Below, one piece after another: positions 55,110-64,000 of a stretch of 64,000 nt of DNA (within the stretch, counting starts at the first letter, position 1; each line of letters opens with the position of its first letter). This stretch comes from Cellulosimicrobium composti (GTDB taxonomy: Bacteria; Actinomycetota; Actinomycetes; Actinomycetales; Cellulomonadaceae), in the NCBI RefSeq assembly GCF_009711085.1, contig NZ_WMKA01000006.1:62001-126000 (forward strand), in the 5' to 3' direction. The notes beneath the pieces were generated by a model, which was not told where the DNA came from, ran no database searches, and was given only the letters and a program-made list of their open reading frames with translations. The position numbers and the translations under genes are program-made.

Positions 55110-56270
55110 TCAGAGCGGGCGGCCCGCCCGCATCTCGGCGACGAGCGAGCGCACGACGGCGTCCAGCTCGCCCCCGTTGCGGCGCGCGACCGCGCGCTGG
55201 CGCTGGTAGGACGCGCCGCGCCGGACGATCGTGCGCACGCCGTCGAGCTCGTCGAGGCACCCGAGGCGCGCGGCGACCGGCTCGAGCTCGACGAGCAGGC
55301 GGCCGACGGCGTCGGTCACGAGCTCCTCGTTGCCCTCGCGGTCGAGGATGATGATCGCGTCCATCCCGTACCGCGCCGAGCGCCACTTGTTCTCCTGCGC
55401 GAACCACGGCGGGATGCTCGGGAGCTCGCGGCCCTCGTCGAGCATCGTGGAGTAGTGCTCGACGAGGCAGTGCGTGAGCGCCGCGAGCGCGAGGAGCTCG
55501 GCGACGTTCGTGACACCGTCGCAGATGCGCGTCTCGAGCGTGCCGAACTGCGGGGCCGGGCGCAGGTCCCAGCGGATCTCGTCGAACGCGTCGATCACGC
55601 CGGTGTGCAGCATGTCCGCGACGTAGCCCTCGAGCTCCTCCCACGTCGCGAACTGGAACGGCAGCCCCGCCGTGGGGAGCTGCTGGAACATGAGTGCGCG
55701 GTTCGACGCGTACCCCGTGTCCTTGCCGCCCCAGAACGGCGAGCTCGCGGAGAGCGACTGGAGGTGGGCGAACGTCGTGAGCATGGCGCGCTGGATCGGC
55801 AGCACCTTGGCGCGGTCCTCGATGCCGACGTGCACGTGCACGCCGTAGATGAGCATCTGCCGGCCCCACCACTGGGTCCGGTCGATGAGCGTGGTGTACC
55901 GCTGCTTGTCCGTGACCTTCTGCTGCGCCCAGCGCGCGAACGGGTGCGTGCCCGCGCTCATGAGCTCGACGCGCAGCGGGTCGGTCACGGCGCGCAGCTC
56001 CTCGATCGAGCGCTGCAGGTCGCGACCCGCCTCCCCGACGGTGCGGCACACGCCGCTGACGACCTCGACCGTGTTGAGCAGGAGCTCCTGCTTGATCGAC
56101 GGGTGCGCGCCCCCGCTCGCCGGCTGCACGGCGTCGAGGACGGTCTGCGCGACCTGGCGCAGGTCGCCGGAGTCGGCGTCGACGAGCGCGAGCTCCCACT
56201 CGAGCCCGACCGTCGAGCGCTCCGAGCGCGCGAACGGGATCGGGGTCCGCCGGGGCAGCGTGGCGCTCAT
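55110..56270 (-). CDS. Carboxylate-amine ligase, YbdK/GCS2 family
   Basis: The 386-residue protein belongs to the glutamate-cysteine ligase 2 family (YbdK type), which has weak gamma-glutamylcysteine synthetase activity in E. coli. Its role in an actinobacterium is unclear because these use mycothiol. Motifs are STVGLEWELALVD, YGVHVHVGIEDR, and LETRICDGVTNVAELLALAAL. The ATG overlaps the stop of the methyltransferase gene upstream (ATGA), so they form one operon. Confidence 0.92.
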   Translation of the reverse strand: MSATLPRRTPIPFARSERSTVGLEWELALVDADSGDLRQVAQTVLDAVQPASGGAHPSIKQELLLNTVEVVSGVCRTVGEAGRDLQRSIEELRAVTDPLRVELMSAGTHPFARWAQQKVTDKQRYTTLIDRTQWWGRQMLIYGVHVHVGIEDRAKVLPIQRAMLTTFAHLQSLSASSPFWGGKDTGYASNRALMFQQLPTAGLPFQFATWEELEGYVADMLHTGVIDAFDEIRWDLRPAPQFGTLETRICDGVTNVAELLALAALTHCLVEHYSTMLDEGRELPSIPPWFAQENKWRSARYGMDAIIILDREGNEELVTDAVGRLLVELEPVAARLGCLDELDGVRTIVRRGASYQRQRAVARRNGGELDAVVRSLVAEMRAGRPL

Positions 56271-57547
56271 CGGGGGCCGTCCTGGCGGGCGTCGTCGCCG
56301 GGTGGTGCCTCGAGCGGCTCGACGACGAGCACCTGCTGGGAGCCGCCCACGCGCGTGAGCACGATCGTGGCGCTCGCGTCGCCCGTGAGCGCGAGCTGGC
56401 GTCGCAGCTGCTCGGGCGTCACGGCGGTGCCGCGCTTCTTGATCGTCAGGCGGCCCACGCCGCGCGCGCGGAGGTACGCGCGCAGGCGCTTGAGCCCGAA
56501 CGGCATGGTGTCGAGCACGCGGTACCCGCGCGCGAGGCCGTCCGCGAGGCCCGTCGCGTCGAGCGCCGCGGGGGAGTCGGTCGTCACGTACGCGATCGTC
56601 CGGTCGAGCAGGCGCCCGCCCAGCCCGCGCGCGGCGTGGGCGACGAGCCCCGCCCGGATCACGGCGCCGTCGGGCTCGTAGAGGTACTGCCCGACGCCGC
56701 CCACGTCGGGCACGACGTCCTCGTCGCCGGGGCGGTGCGCGAGCCGGCGGGTCGTGGTGCGCTCGGTCCCGTCGGGCCCGGTCCACGACGACAGGACGAG
56801 CGCCGAGCGACCGGGGCCCTCGGGCGCGAGCGGGCCGAACCACAGCCCGGCCTCGACGACGTCGCCGTCGACCGAGACCCACTCCGTCTCGGCGTCGTCG
56901 GGCAGTCCTTGGTGCGGGATCCCCGGGCCGACCTTGATGCCGACGGCCGGGACGCGCTCGCGCAGCGCCCACACGGCGTCGAGCGGCGGGGCCCAGGCCG
57001 ACGGGTCGAAGACGCGGCGGCCGCCGCGCGTGCGCCGCGCCGGGTCGGCGTACACGCCCTCGACCCGCTCGCCCTCGAGGTCGAGCGCGAGCCCGTCGCC
57101 GTGCCGCACCTCGGCCTCGGGGAAGTGGCGCAGATTGACGGTCGCGATCGCGGCGGTGAGCTCGTCGACGTCGGTCGCGAGCACCTCGAGCTCTGCGGCG
57201 GCGAACGCGAGCGCGTCGACCCCGATCCCGCTCGTGAGGTCGGCGACGCGCCGGATCCCGGCCTCCTGGTAGCGCCGCGCGTGCAGGCCGGCGACGACGA
57301 GACGGCTCGCCTGCTCGAGACCGGCCTGGGTGAAGAGCATGCCGTCGGCGAACGCGCCGAGCTTGCCGCGCGCCGCGGCGCGCAGCCGCGACTGGGTGAG
57401 CGCCGCGGCGGCGAGGTCGGGGTCGACGCCCTTGGCGCGCAGTCCCGCCGCGAGCACGAGCGCCTGCTGCTCGTCGTACGGCGGCAGCGCGCCCAGCAGC
57501 GCCCAGCCCTCGGGGCTGAGCAGCTTGGTCAGCGTGGCGGCGTCCAT
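56267..57547 (-). CDS. Class I SAM-dependent methyltransferase, THUMP-like type
   Basis: The 426-residue protein has an N-terminal helical part, a Rossmann methyltransferase core with ADLTSGIGVDALAFAA and VYADPARRT, and a C-terminal basic domain GVGRLTIKKRGTAVTPEQLRRQL, annotated as THUMP-like. The target is unknown but an RNA is likely. GGAAGGA lies eight bases before the ATG, fixing the start; the upstream in-frame extension covers the groES control region on the other strand. Confidence 0.88.
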   Translation of the reverse strand: MDAATLTKLLSPEGWALLGALPPYDEQQALVLAAGLRAKGVDPDLAAAALTQSRLRAAARGKLGAFADGMLFTQAGLEQASRLVVAGLHARRYQEAGIRRVADLTSGIGVDALAFAAAELEVLATDVDELTAAIATVNLRHFPEAEVRHGDGLALDLEGERVEGVYADPARRTRGGRRVFDPSAWAPPLDAVWALRERVPAVGIKVGPGIPHQGLPDDAETEWVSVDGDVVEAGLWFGPLAPEGPGRSALVLSSWTGPDGTERTTTRRLAHRPGDEDVVPDVGGVGQYLYEPDGAVIRAGLVAHAARGLGGRLLDRTIAYVTTDSPAALDATGLADGLARGYRVLDTMPFGLKRLRAYLRARGVGRLTIKKRGTAVTPEQLRRQLALTGDASATIVLTRVGGSQQVLVVEPLEAPPGDDARQDGPR

Positions 57548-57616
57548 GTCGACGATCCTTCCACGGAGGACGGGGACCGCGCGCAGCCGAGGGCGTCCGC
57601 GTCCGAGGGGCGGACG

Positions 57617-57643
57617 TTGGCACTCGCCTTGACCGAGTGCTAA
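57617..57643 (+). promoter_or_regulatory. CIRCE operator for HrcA
   Basis: TTGGCACTC-N9-GAGTGCTAA matches the CIRCE consensus with one deviation in the left arm (TTGG for TTAG). It lies 144 bases before groES, so groES is expected to be repressed by HrcA and induced by heat. Confidence 0.92.
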
Positions 57644-57657
57644 CCGCGACCTAGATT
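57629..57657 (+). promoter_or_regulatory. groES promoter overlapping CIRCE
   Basis: TTGACC and TAGATT are separated by exactly 17 bp. The -35 box lies inside the CIRCE spacer, so bound HrcA would cover it. Confidence 0.8.
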
Positions 57658-57786
57658 TGAGACGTGCCGCAGCCGTCCGCGGAGGCGGCACCACGTGCGA
57701 CCAGGCTGTCCGGCACCCGCGACGACGGCCAGCCGGTGCGCTCGACCCATCCGTTGCAGTTCTCACCGCGAAAGGGGAGGTCCGAC

Positions 57787-58083
57787 GTGTCGGTCCCCAT
57801 CAAGCCGCTCGAGGACCGGATCGTCGTGAAGGCCCTCGAGGCCGAGACCACGACCGCATCCGGCCTGGTCATCCCGGACACCGCCAAGGAGAAGCCCCAG
57901 GAGGGCGAGGTCCTGGCCGTCGGTCCGGGCCGTGTCGACGACAACGGCAACCGCGTCCCGCTCGACGTGACGGTCGGCGACAAGGTCATCTACAGCAAGT
58001 ACGGCGGCACCGAGGTCAAGTACGGCGGCGAGGACTACCTCGTCCTGTCCGCGCGCGACATCCTCGCCGTGGTGGTCGGCTGA
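57787..58083 (+). CDS. groES: Co-chaperonin GroES
   Basis: GroES is the lid of the GroEL folding chamber. The GTG after GGGGAGG gives 98 residues beginning [20 protein letters not shown], with the mobile loop [19 protein letters not shown] and the roof [14 protein letters not shown]. groEL does not follow; a strong terminator and a convergent regulator gene do, so groEL must lie elsewhere, as in many actinobacteria. Confidence 0.98.
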   Translation: MSVPIKPLEDRIVVKALEAETTTASGLVIPDTAKEKPQEGEVLAVGPGRVDDNGNRVPLDVTVGDKVIYSKYGGTEVKYGGEDYLVLSARDILAVVVG

Positions 58084-58097
58084 CGCCGACCCGTGCA

Positions 58098-58137
58098 GCA
58101 GCAGGGCCCGCGACCGTCCGGTCGCGGGCCCTGCTGC
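58098..58137. terminator. Terminator after groES
   Basis: A perfect 18-bp stem (GCAGCAGGGCCCGCGACC with its complement), GTCC loop, then GTT. The gene beyond is convergent, though about 150 bp away. Confidence 0.88.
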
Positions 58138-58289
58138 GTTCCGTGGGCGGTCGCCCCACCGGCGCCACGGGGTCGTGCGGCACGTGCCCCCGGTACGACG
58201 TCGGACCGGTGCCGTGCGGGTCTGCGGGTGGTGCCGTGCGCGGGCGCGCGAGGGGGCCGTCGTCGGCCGCCCGGGCGGTGCCGGCGGGG

Positions 58290-58580
58290 TCAGCCCGTGC
58301 GGCGGGCGCCGCCGGCGAGGATCGCGGCGCGCTCGTCCTCGCTCAGTCCGCCCCACACCCCGTACGGCTCGCGCACGCGGAGCGACTGCTCGCGGCACTG
58401 CATCATGACGGGGCACGTGTGGCAGATCGCCTTCGCGGCCTCCGCACGGCGCCGTCGCGTCGAGCCGCGTTCGCCCTCGGGGTGGAAGAACAACGTGTCG
58501 TCCGCGTCGCGGCACGAACCCTGGTACTGCCATTCCCACAGCTCCATGACGGGCCCGGGGAGCCTCGAGATCTCTGCCAT
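58290..58580 (-). CDS. WhiB-family regulator, WhiD/WhiB3 type
   Basis: The protein is an iron-sulfur transcription factor that binds the sigma factor. Its 96 residues hold the four cluster cysteines (23, 53, 56, 62), the Gly-rich turn GVWGG at 74-78, and a basic tail. The N-terminal ISRLPGPVMELWEWQ and the FFHPEGERG segment resemble Streptomyces WhiD and mycobacterial WhiB3. The ATG at MAEISRLPG is fixed by the promoter directly upstream; the longer frame is leader. These proteins act in development or redox response. Confidence 0.93.
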   Translation of the reverse strand: MAEISRLPGPVMELWEWQYQGSCRDADDTLFFHPEGERGSTRRRRAEAAKAICHTCPVMMQCREQSLRVREPYGVWGGLSEDERAAILAGGARRTG

Positions 58581-58587
58581 GCCGAAC

Positions 58588-58616
58588 AACCTACAAGCGT
58601 TGCAGAAGTTGTTCAA
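58588..58616 (-). promoter_or_regulatory. Leaderless promoter of the WhiD-like gene
   Basis: TTGAAC and TAGGTT are 17 bp apart on the minus strand, and the -10 box ends seven bases before the ATG. It is the best complete leaderless promoter in the window. Confidence 0.8.
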
Positions 58617-58846
58617 GTCCCCTGTGAGGAAAAGGTGAACGGGCAGGTCGCCGCACGACGGCGCGATCGTGGCGCGGTCGGTCTGGGCGAAACGATGCAC
58701 CGGGCGACCGCCGCCTGGCGCGATCGATCGCAGTTGGCCCGTTTGCGCGAGAACTGAACAAACCCTGCACAAGACTGGCGCGAAGGGTGCACGACTGTGA
58801 CCTGCACGAGGTGGCGAGACGGGTGGTCCGTCGGCAGAATCGATGC

Positions 58847-59977
58847 ATGACCTCAGTCCGGTCCGCCCCCGACCAAGAGGGAGCCCGACCGAGCATGTCC
58901 ACCTCTCCCGGTCTCGCCGTCGCAGCCGTCGCGCGCCGGCTCGGCGTCGCGCCCGCGACGCTGCGGACGTGGGACCGGCGCTACGGGCTCGGTCCCTCCC
59001 AGCACCGCGCGGGCTCGCACCGTCGGTACACCGACGACGACGTCGCGCGCCTCGTCGTGATGCGGCGGCTCACGCTCGACGGCGTCGCTCCCGCCGACGC
59101 GGCCCGTGCGGCGCTCGCGGCCGACGACGAGGAGCTCGACGCGCACCGCGGCACCGTCTCGTTCGACGAGCGCGGCGCGGACACCGGGGCGGACGCGGAC
59201 GAGCCCGACGACCCCGACGACTCCGCCGAGCAGGAACCGCCCTCGCGGCCGTTCCTGCGGGCCGTCCCGGGCGGCGAGGCGGCGCAGGCCCCCGGGCCCC
59301 GGCCGCTCGGCGTGCGCGAGGCTCCACGGCCCACCCGCGTGTCCGACGTCGTCGACGCCGCGATCGCCTACGACCAGCGCACGTGCGACCGCCTCCTGCG
59401 GATCCCCGCGGGCGGCGACCCCGCCGCGTGGTGGTCCGACCTCGTCGAGCCCGCGCTCGAGCGGCTCGCCGAGCGCACCGTGCTCGCCGGGCCGGGCGAG
59501 GTGCCCGAGGTGGTGCTCGCGAACGCGACGCTCGGCGCGCTGCGCGAGTACACGCAGGCGAGCGAGGACGCGATCGTCGCGGCCGGCGGCCCGCCCCGCA
59601 ACCACCCCTCGCGCATGCGCCGCATCGTCCTCGTGTTCGCCGCTCCGGACGAGCCGCTGCCCCTGGCCGCGCACGCGCTCGCGGCGTCGCTCGCGTCGCA
59701 CGGCGCGATGGCCCGCATCGTCACGGGGCCCGCGAACGTGCACCGCACGCTCGAGATCGTGACGATGGTCCGCCCGGCGGCCGTCGCCATGGTCACGACC
59801 CAGGCGCGGCCCGACCTGGGGATCGTGCACGCCGCGCACGAGGCGAACCCGAGCCTGCCGTTCTTCGTCGGCCTCCCGAGCGACGACGTCGCCGACGAGC
59901 TGCCCCTCGCTTCCACGGTGCACCGCGTGCGGAGCTTCCCCGGCCTGCTGCACGAGCTGCTCGCGGTCGTCCGCTGA
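58847..59977 (+). CDS. MerR-family regulator with B12-binding-like C-terminal domain
   Basis: The 376-residue protein has a MerR winged helix (about 22-90: GLAVAAVARRLGVAPATLRTW, then GSHRRYTDDDVARL). An acidic linker with many Asp/Glu residues follows (about 110-155). The ~220-residue C-terminal part resembles the helical and Rossmann domains of CarH/LitR-type B12 photoreceptors. The Asp-x-His-x-x-Gly motif that ligates cobalamin is absent (EPLPLAAHALAASLASHG), so the ligand is unknown. CAGAAT lies six bases before the ATG. It is divergent from the WhiD-like gene. Confidence 0.87.
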   Translation: MTSVRSAPDQEGARPSMSTSPGLAVAAVARRLGVAPATLRTWDRRYGLGPSQHRAGSHRRYTDDDVARLVVMRRLTLDGVAPADAARAALAADDEELDAHRGTVSFDERGADTGADADEPDDPDDSAEQEPPSRPFLRAVPGGEAAQAPGPRPLGVREAPRPTRVSDVVDAAIAYDQRTCDRLLRIPAGGDPAAWWSDLVEPALERLAERTVLAGPGEVPEVVLANATLGALREYTQASEDAIVAAGGPPRNHPSRMRRIVLVFAAPDEPLPLAAHALAASLASHGAMARIVTGPANVHRTLEIVTMVRPAAVAMVTTQARPDLGIVHAAHEANPSLPFFVGLPSDDVADELPLASTVHRVRSFPGLLHELLAVVR

Positions 59978-60068
59978 CGGCCCCGGTGCCGCCCGACCGC
60001 TCCCTCGGGCCCCGTCCGGGGTGCTCGCCGTGCGGGCAGCGCCGGGAATACGGCGGGGGCCCGGCGCG

Positions 60069-61610
<1,542 letters not shown>

Positions 61611-61621
61611 GGCTTCTCGCA

Positions 61622-61667
61622 CCGACGGCCCCGTCCCGACCCTCGAGGGTCGGGACGGGGCCGTCGG
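61622..61667. terminator. Bidirectional terminator after guaB
   Basis: A perfect 46-bp palindrome (23-nt arms, CCGACGGCCCCGTCCCGACC inward) lies between convergent guaB and the amine oxidase gene. Confidence 0.88.
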
Positions 61668-61694
61668 CGTGTCAGGGCTGCGGCGCCTCGCGGC

Positions 61695-63665
<1,971 letters not shown>

Positions 63666-64000
63666 ATGAAGAACCGCAGCAAGGTCGTCCTCGCCGTCGC
63701 CCTCACCGCCGCCGTCGCCGTCCCCGGGACCGCGGTCGCCGCGGGCAAGCTGTTCGAGCCCAAGCCGACCGAGGCCGTCTCCTTCATCACGGGGGACACG
63801 GCGCAGATCGCGGACGGCGTGGCCATCGGCAAGAACGTCTCCTGGTACAAGTCGTCCGGCCTCGGGCCCTCGGCGATGAACTCCGGGGCGGGCGTCACGG
63901 CCGAGCAGCGCTACATCCCGACCGACGTGTTCCCGGGCGGCGTCCTGCCCGCCGGGGTGACGATCACGGAGGCGCAGGGCATCAACGCCCTCATGCGCAT
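63666..64000 (+). CDS. Secreted RidA-like protein (3' end outside window)
   Basis: Only the first ~111 residues are visible. They start with a Sec-type signal peptide (MKNRSKVVLAVALTAAVAVP, cleavage probably after AVA). The mature part, ISSx-like DGVAIGKNVSWYKSSGLGPS, then RYIPTDVF and ITEAQGINALMR, resembles exported members of the Rid (RidA/YjgF) family, which hydrolyse reactive enamines and imines. GGAGGCATGC precedes the ATG. Pairing with a divergent amine oxidase that makes imines supports this. The family call is moderate because the conserved C-terminal half lies outside the window. Confidence 0.65.
   Translation, partial: MKNRSKVVLAVALTAAVAVPGTAVAAGKLFEPKPTEAVSFITGDTAQIADGVAIGKNVSWYKSSGLGPSAMNSGAGVTAEQRYIPTDVFPGGVLPAGVTITEAQGINALMR

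Overview
The window is a 64 kb stretch of very G+C-rich actinobacterial DNA. The gene order (fusA-tuf, then the S10, spc and alpha ribosomal operons with rpsM-rpsK-rpoA-rplQ and no rpsD, then truA, rplM-rpsI, glmM, coaA, glmS, acpS, nnrD, alr, tsaE-tsaB-rimI, tsaD, groES, a WhiD/WhiB3-type regulator and guaB) is the conserved order of the Micrococcales. The protein sequences suggest the Cellulomonadaceae/Promicromonosporaceae (Cellulomonas, Isoptericola or Cellulosimicrobium), although the genus is an inference. No tRNA, rRNA, CRISPR array, insertion sequence or integrase was found.

Layout. 1-2.3 kb: end of fusA and all of tuf. 2.3-19.5 kb: ribosomal protein, secY-adk-map-infA and rpoA operons, all on the plus strand and cut into transcription units by strong hairpins (8134-8173, 12647-12686, 15743-15766, 17584-17630, 19472-19503). 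19.5-26.2 kb: alpha/beta hydrolase, ROK sugar kinase, truA, DUF5709 and DUF937 proteins, an ABC-F ATPase and a frameshifted trhO. 26.2-35.0 kb: rplM-rpsI, glmM-def, dedA, coaA, a DUF72 protein, glmS and acpS. 35.1-41.8 kb: a resident AbiEi/DUF559-type gene split by about 5.7 kb of apparently foreign DNA. 41.9-53.9 kb: an LLM-class oxidoreductase, nnrD, an RluA-family synthase, an MBL-fold hydrolase, a GlxA-type regulator, the coupled chain alr-tsaE-tsaB-rimI-sulfurtransferase, a nitroreductase and tsaD. 53.9-64 kb: a membrane-anchored HEXXH protein, a YbdK-type ligase, a methyltransferase, CIRCE-groES, WhiD-like, MerR-like, guaB, a Tat-exported flavin amine oxidase and the start of a secreted RidA-like protein.

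Most of the window is translation and cell-envelope housekeeping: ribosome assembly, protein secretion and maturation (SecY, Map, Def), amino-sugar supply (GlmM, GlmS), cofactor supply and repair (CoaA, AcpS, NnrD) and the t6A tRNA pathway (TsaB, TsaD, TsaE).

The most unusual features are: (1) a family of at least five ~65-nt intergenic palindromes placed just after stop codons; (2) the island at 35.4-41.1 kb, which carries a MerR-debranching enzyme-glycosyltransferase cassette, has a truncated donor gene at each edge, and has an 8-bp repeat at both junctions; (3) a consistent set of promoters whose -10 box lies 6-8 nt before the start codon, implying leaderless mRNAs; (4) an uncharacterised metalloprotease-like membrane protein translationally coupled to tsaD. 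Three genes (trhO, a membrane protein, and the second dedA) carry single-base lesions that could be real decay or sequencing error.
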